A stretch of 64,000 nt of DNA from Anaerolineae bacterium (GTDB taxonomy: Bacteria > Chloroflexota > Anaerolineae > Aggregatilineales > Phototrophicaceae), in NCBI GenBank assembly GCA_022843745.1, contig JALHNB010000001.1, forward strand, positions 28,019 through 92,018. Reading direction: 5' to 3'. Below the pieces are notes generated by a model, which did no database searches, was not told where the DNA came from, and worked only from the letters and a program-made list of their open reading frames with translations. This document shows, one piece after another, positions 43,460 to 51,066 of the stretch. Position 1 is the first letter of the stretch. Every line of letters starts with the position of its first letter. Both the position numbers and the translations under genes were made by a program.

Positions 43460-45208
43460 TTAAGACAGATTAGCAATCGAAGCGGTGATGTCACCACCGC
43501 CAAAGGCCATCCGCCCAATATCGCTCTGGGGTGGGAATTCGCTGGAGATGATTTCGACAATCGTGCCTTGTTCAGCCCAGTCATAAAGCAGCTTCGCGTT
43601 CGAATCCAGTGACATGATGCAGCCGAAGGTTGTTGGTGTGCCCACATCACCACCGCCCAGATAGCCGCCGTTGGGCAGAAGCACTGCGCCGTGAAAGCCG
43701 TTCATCAAACCGGGAACGACTTCATAAACGCCCATGAACCAGTACATTGTCCACTGACCGCAGCCCTGCGTCCCGCATAGGGTAAAGCTGCTGCCTAACG
43801 CGGTTTCATTATGGCTGAGAATCTGGAAAATCCCAGGCGTGGTCGGCGCGGTGTCCCTGCCGGATGAGATCACCCAGCTAAAGATTTCCTGACCATTCTC
43901 ATAGGCTTTCAGATATTGGGTATCCAGGTTCACGACGATACGTTTGCTTGGAACGGGGTCAAGCGGGATGGCAACATCGCGCGATGGAAGATTGAGCTTA
44001 TCGCCAACCGAGAGCGCGTCCAGATCACGCCCTGCATTCGCTTCTTGCACCAGGAAATAGGGCAATCCTGTTTTACGAGCGATGCCATAGGTGGTATCGC
44101 CTCGGACGACTTCATATTCCGATGGGCGGTAGCGAATGCGAAGATTAACCGATGTGGCCTGTTCGTTGATCGCCGCGCTGAGTTTTTCGATAGTTTCACT
44201 GGCTTCCAGATAGCGTGTTTGCGAGCCTCCCGTGTTCAGCGAGGCATTCTGCGCATCCAGGAACGGAGCGAAAGCATCATTACGCAGGGTCAGTCCACCA
44301 GCATCCGCTTCCAGCCAGGACACAAAAGTTTCTGGAGTGGTCGCCCAGGCCATGCTTTCATTGCTGAATGGATCATAGCCGATCATCTGTAAAGGCTGAC
44401 TCGCAAGTTCCTGCGCTTGTTCGAGGAAAGGCTCCGGGTCGATAACATCTGGCGGCAGGGGGATCATGATGAGATCAAGACGGCGATTTTGCACAATGGA
44501 AATGACATTTTGCGTCAAACTCTCCATCGTCAGAGCGACATCCATCATGCGTCCCATGCGCCCCTCGACACCGACGACACGATCTCCTGTTAGCTGATAC
44601 CCGGCGTTATAGGGCGGAATTTCAACGCCGCCGGATAAATCGAGCATGAAGTTTTGCGCAGTGATATAGTCTACTTCAACCACCGGGTCGATATTCCAGC
44701 CCATTGGGATTGAAGCCATACCGATATTTTTTGCCGTTTCGACGATAGGCTGGGTATTCAACCGCAGACCCAATTCGGAAGGCTTAGCCGTCCAGGTGCG
44801 ATCTTCATCCACCATCTGTATCGTGATCTGATTATCCCAGGCGTTTGTCAATGCAGCCTGTGCTTCCTCGACTGTCATATCGCCGATGTGAACGCCAAAA
44901 GACCAGACATTTGGGAAAATGCGGCCTTGAAGCAGGTGTGATCCTGTAAAAATTAAAAATAATAGGGCGATTGCTGCAACGATCCCGACCAGAATAACCG
45001 GCGTATGCGTGACATACCATGCCGCATCACGCAAAAGCAGTGTCAAGCGGTTGCGCCAGATAACCACTGGGCCATAAGCATCCATTGGGTTATCTGACGC
45101 AAAATAGACTCCAGGGGTCGCCATTGGGTCGCGTTTGCGCTGGCGGCTTACATAACGCTCACGCACTTTGCTTGTTTTTTTACGTCGAGGCACGTATGAA
45201 TCGTCCAT
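43460..45208 (-). CDS. Membrane-anchored L,D-transpeptidase with PG-binding and LysM domains
   Basis: The 582-residue protein has a basic cytoplasmic tail, one membrane helix near 65-90 (VILVGIVAAIALLFLIFTG), VanW-associated peptidoglycan-binding domains (WSFGVHIGDMTVEEAQAAL), a LysM motif (YEVVRGDTTYGIARKTGLPY) and a YkuD domain. YkuD joins peptides 3-3 in peptidoglycan. Catalytic Cys530 is in GTPTTFGCIMSLDS, where the common SHGC reads TFGC; the upstream His is in GFHGAVLLPNGGYLGG. GAGGAAC sets the start at 45208. It suggests cross-linked peptidoglycan or a similar wall. Confidence 0.88.
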   Translation of the reverse strand: MDDSYVPRRKKTSKVRERYVSRQRKRDPMATPGVYFASDNPMDAYGPVVIWRNRLTLLLRDAAWYVTHTPVILVGIVAAIALLFLIFTGSHLLQGRIFPNVWSFGVHIGDMTVEEAQAALTNAWDNQITIQMVDEDRTWTAKPSELGLRLNTQPIVETAKNIGMASIPMGWNIDPVVEVDYITAQNFMLDLSGGVEIPPYNAGYQLTGDRVVGVEGRMGRMMDVALTMESLTQNVISIVQNRRLDLIMIPLPPDVIDPEPFLEQAQELASQPLQMIGYDPFSNESMAWATTPETFVSWLEADAGGLTLRNDAFAPFLDAQNASLNTGGSQTRYLEASETIEKLSAAINEQATSVNLRIRYRPSEYEVVRGDTTYGIARKTGLPYFLVQEANAGRDLDALSVGDKLNLPSRDVAIPLDPVPSKRIVVNLDTQYLKAYENGQEIFSWVISSGRDTAPTTPGIFQILSHNETALGSSFTLCGTQGCGQWTMYWFMGVYEVVPGLMNGFHGAVLLPNGGYLGGGDVGTPTTFGCIMSLDSNAKLLYDWAEQGTIVEIISSEFPPQSDIGRMAFGGGDITASIANLS

Positions 45209-45264
45209 GATGTTCCTCAAACAATTTTCTTCAAAACAAAGTTTATTTTATTGCTGCATCAATG

Positions 45265-45609
45265 TCAACGTGCCTCAGTGCGATAATCTGCTCGTGGGGG
45301 CGAAAAAGAGTCAATCACGAGCGAATCGGTAATCGCCCTGGCACTGTGTATTATACCGCCCGGAACTGCATAACTATCGCCTGGTTGCAGCACACGTACC
45401 TCACCGCCAATGGTAAACTCCATGCGACCAAAGATAATATAGCCGAGTTGGTCGTTCATGTGGCTGTGTGGGGCGATACTTGCGCCGCGTTCCAGAAAAA
45501 ACTCACAAATCATCGCCTCGTCTGTAGTCGCCATCGTCCGACGGTGTATACCCACTGCCATCTCAATCTGGCTCGCGTCCTTCGGCGTTACGAAATACCC
45601 ATCTCCCAT
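45265..45609 (-). CDS. Cupin-domain protein
   Basis: This 114-residue single cupin has metal-ligand motif 1 GASIAPHSHMNDQLGYIIFG (two His, with Gln where Glu is usual) and motif 2 PGDSYAVPGGIIHSA with the third His. Such small cupins are dioxygenases, isomerases or binding proteins, and no substrate can be named. The ATG at 45609 begins at MGDGYFVTPKDA after a G-rich ribosome site; a longer in-frame N terminus is not supported. It lies downstream of nothing obvious and is divergent from the GH13 gene. Confidence 0.82.
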   Translation of the reverse strand: MGDGYFVTPKDASQIEMAVGIHRRTMATTDEAMICEFFLERGASIAPHSHMNDQLGYIIFGRMEFTIGGEVRVLQPGDSYAVPGGIIHSARAITDSLVIDSFSPPRADYRTEAR

Positions 45610-45827
45610 GCCTTTCAAACCCCCTCTGATTATTAGGAAAACACAAACGATGCCTGATTGTATCCAATTTTCATCCTTTAACACTACGAGTGGATTGTAT
45701 ACCCTGATCGGCTGACAAATTTTCTAGACGATTTCGGTGGCTTTTTGGAGTTTTTCGTATTTTAATGCTGGTGTTTGGATAGGTGTGTAATCTAAAATCA
45801 GTTAAAATTCTTGATGAGGTAAATGCT

Positions 45828-47327
45828 GTGACACATTGGCCGGATAAGCCCTTTTTCTATCAGATCAATACCTGGGTATGGCTCACTACCCTTAGCCAGG
45901 AATACGGCCAGCCGATGACGCTCAAAAATGTGCCGGACGAAGCATTAGATGAAATCGCATCCTATCAGATCGATGCGGTATGGTTGATGGGGATATGGAG
46001 TCGCAGCCTTCAAGGTGGGCAGATGGCGCTCAAATATGCCCACGAATATCGTCCCGTGCTGCCTGATATAACCAACGAGGACATCATCGGTTCAGCTTAT
46101 GCGATTTGGGATTATCAGGTTGATCCAAGACTTGGCGGGCCGGACGAACTGGCACATCTGAGGACACGGTTGCAGGCGCGTGGTCTGCGGTTGATTCTGG
46201 ATTACGTTCCCAATCATGTCGCGCTCGACCATGCCTGGGTGTATCAACATCCTGAATATCTGATGCAGGGGACGACTAAAGACCTCGCCAATCGCCCATC
46301 CGATTTTTATGTGGCTACCGATACCGTAGGACACAGCCGCGTCATCGCACACGGGCGCGACCCCTATTTCCCCGGATGGTCAGATACCGCGCAGGTCAAT
46401 GCCTTCAGCCCGGAATATCGCCGTATCGCCACCGATAACCTGCTGAATATCGCCGAGCAGTGCGATGGGGTGCGTTGTGATATGGCGATGCTGCTCGTTA
46501 ACCGGATTTTTGCGCAAACCTGGCAGGGTTTTTACAACAAAAAAGATGTCCCCAAAACTGAGTTCTGGCCGAATATCATCCAACAGGTCAAAGCGAAACA
46601 CGCTGATTTTCTGTTTATGGCCGAAGTTTACTGGAATATGGAGTTTGAACTCCAGCAGCAGGGTTTTGATCTCACCTACGACAAGATGTTGTATGACCGT
46701 ATGGTTGGAAGCCTTGCACGGGATGTGCGTGTGCATCTGATCGCATCCATTGAATATCAAAAACATCTGGTGCGCTTTATCGAGAATCATGATGAGCCAC
46801 GCGCCTATTACAAATTTGGCCCGGATAAAAGCCGAGCGGCGGCGGTTATCGTTTCCACACTACCGGGAGCGACCTTGCTGCATGACGGTCAGCTCAGAGG
46901 ACGAGTCGCCAAGCTGCCTGTCCAGATTCGTCGCCAGCCGGACGAACCAGTTGATACGGAACTGGTCGAATTTTACAGGCGGCTGCTGACCGAAACGCGC
47001 AATCCGATCTACCAGAATGGCAAATGGCGTTTGTTCAACCCCTTCCCGGCGTGGCATGGCAATCACACCTACGACAATCTGGTCGCTTATGGCTGGAATC
47101 AGGACGAAAGCGAGTATCGGCTGATCGTCGTGAACCTGTCGAATTCTCAATCTCAGGCGCTCATCAATCTGAGTCCCTGGCACGGGCTTGGCGGTCATAG
47201 CTGGTCGCTGGACGACAGGCTCAATGGTCGTGCCTATACACGCAGCGGTGACAGCATGGTTCATCCGGGTCTGTATATTGATTTGAAGCCGTTTGAGGCG
47301 CATATTTTTCGTTTTGAGCAGAAGTAA
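45828..47327 (+). CDS. GH13 alpha-amylase family glycosidase
   Basis: The 499-residue enzyme lacks a signal peptide. The GH13 regions are DYVPNHVALDH (region I), GVRCDMAM with nucleophile Asp218, FMAEVYWNME with acid/base Glu266 and FIENHDEPR with Asp322. A C-terminal beta domain ends VNLSNSQSQALINL onward. It should act on alpha-glucans or oligosaccharides inside the cell; the exact specificity is open. The GTG at 45828 is chosen for GAGGT about eight bases before it; an in-frame GTG at 45783 lacks one. Its TAA overlaps the next ATG by one base. Confidence 0.9.
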   Translation: MTHWPDKPFFYQINTWVWLTTLSQEYGQPMTLKNVPDEALDEIASYQIDAVWLMGIWSRSLQGGQMALKYAHEYRPVLPDITNEDIIGSAYAIWDYQVDPRLGGPDELAHLRTRLQARGLRLILDYVPNHVALDHAWVYQHPEYLMQGTTKDLANRPSDFYVATDTVGHSRVIAHGRDPYFPGWSDTAQVNAFSPEYRRIATDNLLNIAEQCDGVRCDMAMLLVNRIFAQTWQGFYNKKDVPKTEFWPNIIQQVKAKHADFLFMAEVYWNMEFELQQQGFDLTYDKMLYDRMVGSLARDVRVHLIASIEYQKHLVRFIENHDEPRAYYKFGPDKSRAAAVIVSTLPGATLLHDGQLRGRVAKLPVQIRRQPDEPVDTELVEFYRRLLTETRNPIYQNGKWRLFNPFPAWHGNHTYDNLVAYGWNQDESEYRLIVVNLSNSQSQALINLSPWHGLGGHSWSLDDRLNGRAYTRSGDSMVHPGLYIDLKPFEAHIFRFEQK

Positions 47328-47785
47328 TGAAAATACCTGTCGCGGGGCGGCGCACACGTCTGATCGCGATGGGCTATGGACTGGCGCTTTTTCTGTGGAT
47401 GTCCGTAGAAGATAATGCCGTCTGGCCGGTAACATTACATGGGCTGGGACTGGCAGCGCTCATCGTAAATTTAGCACTGTTGGATAAAATGGGCGGCAAA
47501 TTCATCCCGCCACGCTATCTGCCGTTTGCAGGTGCGCTGTGGGGCGCGTTGATTGGGTTGGGCGCGAGCCTTGCCGTAACCGGATTGATGTTTTTCAAAA
47601 ATGCTGTTCACGCGCATTTTTTTCTTGATTATCCGCCGGAATTGATGCTGGCAATACTGCGACGCGCACCTGCCTGGACAATCGCAGGGAGTCTGGCAGG
47701 AATCGGTCTGGCGCTGGCATGGTTGTCGAAATTACCGAAAAAGAATGAATCAACCCCTGAAGAAATGGCTGAAGGAACAACTTGA
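47327..47785 (+). CDS. Small four-helix membrane protein
   Basis: I do not recognise this 152-residue protein. It has about four membrane helices: LIAMGYGLALFLWMSV, VTLHGLGLAALIVNLALL, FAGALWGALIGLGASLAVTG and APAWTIAGSLAGIGLALAWL. A short polar tail ends NESTPEEMAEGTT. Its ATG shares one base with the amylase stop (TAATG), and its 3' end overlaps the J-domain gene by 41 bases in another frame. The three genes therefore form a tightly coupled unit. No catalytic motif is visible. Confidence 0.72.
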   Translation: MKIPVAGRRTRLIAMGYGLALFLWMSVEDNAVWPVTLHGLGLAALIVNLALLDKMGGKFIPPRYLPFAGALWGALIGLGASLAVTGLMFFKNAVHAHFFLDYPPELMLAILRRAPAWTIAGSLAGIGLALAWLSKLPKKNESTPEEMAEGTT

Positions 47786-48584
47786 AGCGTTAGTGAGTGT
47801 GCAGCGATGTTCGTTTACGGCTACAGCATCCGTGACGCTGCGTACTCATGAGCCAGACCTGATCGTGTATATGTGGACAGGCGTGCGGATTCACATTTAC
47901 ATCGTGGGCGAAGCTTATAAAACGCGCACGATTAAAAACATCATCCAGACGGATACCAATCACGGTATTGGTTCGCTGTTTATCGTCAACCCGGCTGTGC
48001 TGCCCAAACATAACGAAACCGTCAAGCCAGAAGAGTGGCTGCTTGCGGTCCACGCTCTGACTCATGAACGAATTTATACCTATAATGCCACGCAAAATGG
48101 TCTGCTATCGCTGCATTTGGAGCAAATTGGCCTGAGCGAAAATTTCCGCACCATGTACGATGCGCCCGTGATTATCCGGCAGTTATCGTACTCGCGGGCA
48201 ACAGTTAAGCCTCGCGCCGTCAAAGGCTTCTGGATTGTGGCCTATTTTGGCTCCGAGCCATCTCCCAAAAGACGTACCAATGTCGAAGATTATTATCCGC
48301 CGCGTGCTCAATCGACTCATCAAACGCCGCCCAATAGCGAAGCCAAACATCGAGAGAGGCCACCAGAACCACCACTGCCCACCAAAACCCGGCTGGAGTC
48401 TGCTTATGATCTGCTCGGCGTGAAGCCGGAAGCCACCCGCGAAGAAGTCAAATCCGCATTTCGCAAGCTGGCATTTTTGGTGCATCCTGATGTGAGTGAA
48501 TTAGAAAAAGCAGAGGCAGAAGTACGTTTTAAAGCGCTGACGGAGGCTTATGAAATGATTAAATCAGCTAACGATTGGCCGTAA
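47745..48584 (+). CDS. Protein with C-terminal J domain
   Basis: This 279-residue soluble protein ends in a J domain: SAYDLLGVKPEATREEVK, then SAFRKLAFLVHPDVSELE with the HPD tripeptide that stimulates DnaK ATPase. The first 170 residues are a folded region I do not recognise (DLIVYMWTGVRIHIYIVGEA, SLFIVNPAVLPKHNE). A proline-rich linker separates the two. It is not DnaJ: it has no Gly/Phe region and no zinc finger, and the J domain is at the wrong end. It may recruit DnaK to a specific client. It overlaps the membrane protein gene. Confidence 0.82.
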   Translation: MNQPLKKWLKEQLEALVSVQRCSFTATASVTLRTHEPDLIVYMWTGVRIHIYIVGEAYKTRTIKNIIQTDTNHGIGSLFIVNPAVLPKHNETVKPEEWLLAVHALTHERIYTYNATQNGLLSLHLEQIGLSENFRTMYDAPVIIRQLSYSRATVKPRAVKGFWIVAYFGSEPSPKRRTNVEDYYPPRAQSTHQTPPNSEAKHRERPPEPPLPTKTRLESAYDLLGVKPEATREEVKSAFRKLAFLVHPDVSELEKAEAEVRFKALTEAYEMIKSANDWP

Positions 48585-48620
48585 TGGTGTAAAATAAACT
48601 GAAAATGGGAGGGCTGAATT

Positions 48621-49103
48621 ATGGTGAATCTCATTGTCAATGATGCGCTAGCTGACAAAATCCGCACGATTGCCCAAAACGAGAATCGACCCGTAGAAGC
48701 TGTGCTACAAACAATGGTAGAAAGATATGAGTCTACTTTATCAACTGGGCCAGCGGATAAGGATATTGAAGTGCCGCCGGATGTTCAGGATAAAGCGGCT
48801 TACCGAGCAGCAGTTCGGGAGATGAGGCCAAAATTATACGAAATCGCGCGTGAATATTGGCGTACAGTGGGCGATCATCAACGTCTGGCGATGACGGATA
48901 CAGAACTGCATAAAGAATTCTGGCTGATTGACCATGAGGGTATCCCACGTTTTAAATCGGAAAAAGATCAATTTGAGCTGCCCTCCGATCCACTAGAGTC
49001 TCTTATCGGGCTTTTTGATGACAGTGACATCAGCGATGCTTCAGTAACTGTGCGCGAGACGATGGCGGAACACTACCGAAAAAAACATGACCGTTTTGAT
49101 TGA
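48621..49103 (+). CDS. Probable antitoxin partner of the PIN toxin
   Basis: This 160-residue protein starts MVNLIVNDALADKIRTIAQN, a possible ribbon-helix-helix DNA-binding segment. It ends LIGLFDDSDISDASVTVRET and a basic tail, which is like the toxin-wrapping ends of VapB antitoxins. The middle 80 residues are unusual for an antitoxin and match nothing I know. GGGAGGG sets the start. It overlaps the PIN gene by 17 bases, the usual antitoxin-first arrangement. The call rests mostly on context. Confidence 0.68.
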   Translation: MVNLIVNDALADKIRTIAQNENRPVEAVLQTMVERYESTLSTGPADKDIEVPPDVQDKAAYRAAVREMRPKLYEIAREYWRTVGDHQRLAMTDTELHKEFWLIDHEGIPRFKSEKDQFELPSDPLESLIGLFDDSDISDASVTVRETMAEHYRKKHDRFD

Positions 49104-49500
49104 TACCAATGTTTTGCTGGCTTTGGTGTTTCCGCGAGATGTCAATCACGATAAAGCACGAGCAGCAATGCGCGAACTTCGTGATGTACGGGTAATTGCT
49201 GCGCCAGTCTTGCCGGAATTATTTTATATGACGATGGAGCGCCTAAATTATGAGGCGGCAGTGAAAGCTTTTAACTTGCTTCAAAGTTCGGCTTTTAAAA
49301 TCGAATCGCTGACAACGGATGACATGGCACGTATGGAAGCGATTATGACGCAATACCATGATAACGAATTTGATTTTGTCGATGTTTCAATTATGGTTTT
49401 GGCTGAAAGATTAAATATTGCGGAGGTCTATACATTTGATCGACGCGATTTTACAGCATTTCGCCCACGACATCGGGATTATCTTCGGTTACTGCCATAA
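49087..49500 (+). CDS. vapC: PIN-domain ribonuclease toxin (VapC family)
   Basis: The 137-residue PIN protein has its acidic active site at Asp6 (VLIDTNVLLAL), Glu44 (VLPELFYM), Asp96/Asp99 (FDFVDVSIMVLAERL) and Asp118 (TFDRRDFTAF). These residues coordinate Mg or Mn for RNA cleavage. VapC toxins usually cut tRNA or rRNA; the target here is unknown. It is translated from within the 3' end of the preceding gene, as in vapBC operons. It ends two bases from the convergent TPR gene. Confidence 0.88.
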   Translation: MTVLIDTNVLLALVFPRDVNHDKARAAMRELRDVRVIAAPVLPELFYMTMERLNYEAAVKAFNLLQSSAFKIESLTTDDMARMEAIMTQYHDNEFDFVDVSIMVLAERLNIAEVYTFDRRDFTAFRPRHRDYLRLLP

Positions 49501-49501
49501 T

Positions 49502-50020
49502 TCATTCTTTTTCGAGCAGGCGCTCAAATTCTTTCACCCATCTCCCAGCATCGGCTTTGCGCTTATCCCCGGCTTTATCGAAAAATTCGACGGCCTGCTG
49601 CATAAACCGGAGCGCGGCGGCGTTGTTCTTCAGGCGATGATGCGCGAGGGCGAGATAATACAGCGTTTCGGGGCGGTTCGGCACGGCTGCTGCTGCTGCT
49701 TCGAAATGCGCGAGTGTTTCTTCCCAGCGTTTGTTTTTGTATGAAATCATGCCTAATCCGTAGTGTGCCAGCATTTCAAAATTATGTTGCTTCAACGAAG
49801 ATTCGAAATCAGCCTTTGCCTTGTCTTCGATGCCATCCTGCAAATAAATAAAGCCGCGCATCGCTAAATATTCGGAGCGCGACGGCAGCAGATCAAGCGC
49901 GTGATTCATATTTTCGATGGCGGGGTCAAACAGGCCTTTCTGGAAGGCTGACAGCGCTAGCTTATAATATTCGTCGGCTTCATAACGCGGGAGGCCGAGT
50001 CGTTGGGAAAATTTTGCCAT
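49502..50020 (-). CDS. Tetratricopeptide repeat protein
   Basis: The 172-residue soluble protein carries about four TPR units: ADEYYKLALSAFQKGLFDPA, EYLAMRGFIYLQDGIEDKAK, MLAHYGLGMISYKNKRWEET and ETLYYLALAHHRLKNNAAAL. TPR solenoids mediate protein contacts, and no other domain is present. It begins five bases after the DDN-like gene on the same strand, so the two are cotranscribed. The partner is unknown. Confidence 0.88.
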   Translation of the reverse strand: MAKFSQRLGLPRYEADEYYKLALSAFQKGLFDPAIENMNHALDLLPSRSEYLAMRGFIYLQDGIEDKAKADFESSLKQHNFEMLAHYGLGMISYKNKRWEETLAHFEAAAAAVPNRPETLYYLALAHHRLKNNAAALRFMQQAVEFFDKAGDKRKADAGRWVKEFERLLEKE

Positions 50021-50025
50021 TGTTT

Positions 50026-50352
50026 TTAGCTTTCGCCAGGAGCTAATTCCACGATCAAACCATTACTCCAGGCATATTTGTCGTCCATGAGCTTGCTGAC
50101 CGCTGCTGCCAATTCCGGCTCGGATGCTGGGTCAACGGTGCGGCCTGTACCTTGATGAGTTTTACCTTCGACATGGAAGCTAACCGCTGGATTACGGCGA
50201 ATATTTTGTACCGAATGTGAACCTTCGCGACCTTCCGCGACTAAATAGTAACGTCCGCTATAGGGAACATACCAGATTTCGATCTCGTGGGGATTGCCTG
50301 TTTTGTGGCCGATAGTGGTGAGATAGAGAAATTCAGGTTTATAAGGTTGCAT
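50026..50352 (-). CDS. Deazaflavin-dependent nitroreductase (DDN)/PPOX-like protein
   Basis: This 108-residue split-barrel protein resembles the DUF385/DDN family, flavin or F420-binding oxidoreductases. The typical phrase runs PEFLYLTTIGHKTGNPHEIE, followed by YYLVAEGREGSHSVQNIRRN and PAVSFHVEGKT. F420 use is common in the family but cannot be proven here. The ATG at 50352 is preferred over a GTG one codon before. It leads a two-gene unit with the TPR gene; a palindromic repeat separates it from efp. Confidence 0.78.
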   Translation of the reverse strand: MQPYKPEFLYLTTIGHKTGNPHEIEIWYVPYSGRYYLVAEGREGSHSVQNIRRNPAVSFHVEGKTHQGTGRTVDPASEPELAAAVSKLMDDKYAWSNGLIVELAPGES

Positions 50353-50377
50353 CACAATTACTCAAAAAATTGACGCT

Positions 50378-50406
50378 GTAGGGGCAACCCGATGAGCAGC
50401 CCCTAC
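50378..50406. repeat. GTAGGGG palindromic repeat copy
   Basis: GTAGGGGC (50378-50385) and GCCCCTAC (50399-50406) are perfect, but the inner stem is eroded. It lies between efp and the DDN-like gene on the minus strand. Confidence 0.85.
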
Positions 50407-50425
50407 ACCTCGAATCGGCAGCGGA

Positions 50426-50986
50426 TCATCCACGTCCGACATACGAGCCGTCGCGCGTATCAATCTTGACGACATCACCAACATTGACAAATAATGGCAC
50501 TTGCACCGTTAATCCGGTTTCCGTCGTCGCCTTCTTCGTGATGTTGCCCGATGCGGTATCACCAGCAACGGCAATTTCAGCATCCGTCAACGTGTAGGTG
50601 GCGGTGGTCGGAAGCACATAGTCGATCAACAGGCCTTCGTGCAGTCGCAGTTCGAGCTTCATGTTTTCTTTGAGGTAGAGTGCATCCTCACCGAATATCG
50701 TCAGCGGCGCTTCGTATTGTTCATAGGTCTGGCTGTTCATGAAGTGCAGAGTCTCGCCATCACTGTAGAGAAAATCGGCTTCTTCATTTTCAACGTAGAG
50801 GTTATCCAGACGTTCGTCTGCCGGGAAAATGCGCTGCGAAGTATTGCCCGTCTTGAGGTCTAGTAATGTTGCGCGCATGTTGGCTGTACCGCGCCCTGGT
50901 TTGTTGTAGGCAGTCGTCATCACGCGGTACATATTACCGTCAAGGTTGAGTGTTACGCCTTTTTTCAGATCACCCGCTTCAATCAT
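50426..50986 (-). CDS. efp: Elongation factor P
   Basis: This 186-residue three-domain factor binds the ribosome between the P and E sites and relieves stalling at polyproline. It starts MIEAGDLKKGVTLNLDGNMY and ends with the conserved VGDVVKIDTRDGSYVGRG. The domain I loop reads NKPGRGTANM, with Arg32 at the tip where many EF-Ps have a modified Lys. In Proteobacteria Arg32 is rhamnosylated by EarP; no earP gene is in the window. AGGATCG precedes the ATG. Confidence 0.96.
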   Translation of the reverse strand: MIEAGDLKKGVTLNLDGNMYRVMTTAYNKPGRGTANMRATLLDLKTGNTSQRIFPADERLDNLYVENEEADFLYSDGETLHFMNSQTYEQYEAPLTIFGEDALYLKENMKLELRLHEGLLIDYVLPTTATYTLTDAEIAVAGDTASGNITKKATTETGLTVQVPLFVNVGDVVKIDTRDGSYVGRG

Positions 50987-51066
50987 CGATCCTATCCTTG
51001 GAACTCTATATATGGATTGCTAAATTGCGACTCTATTATAGCAGAACATAAACCCAATTTCCCGAC

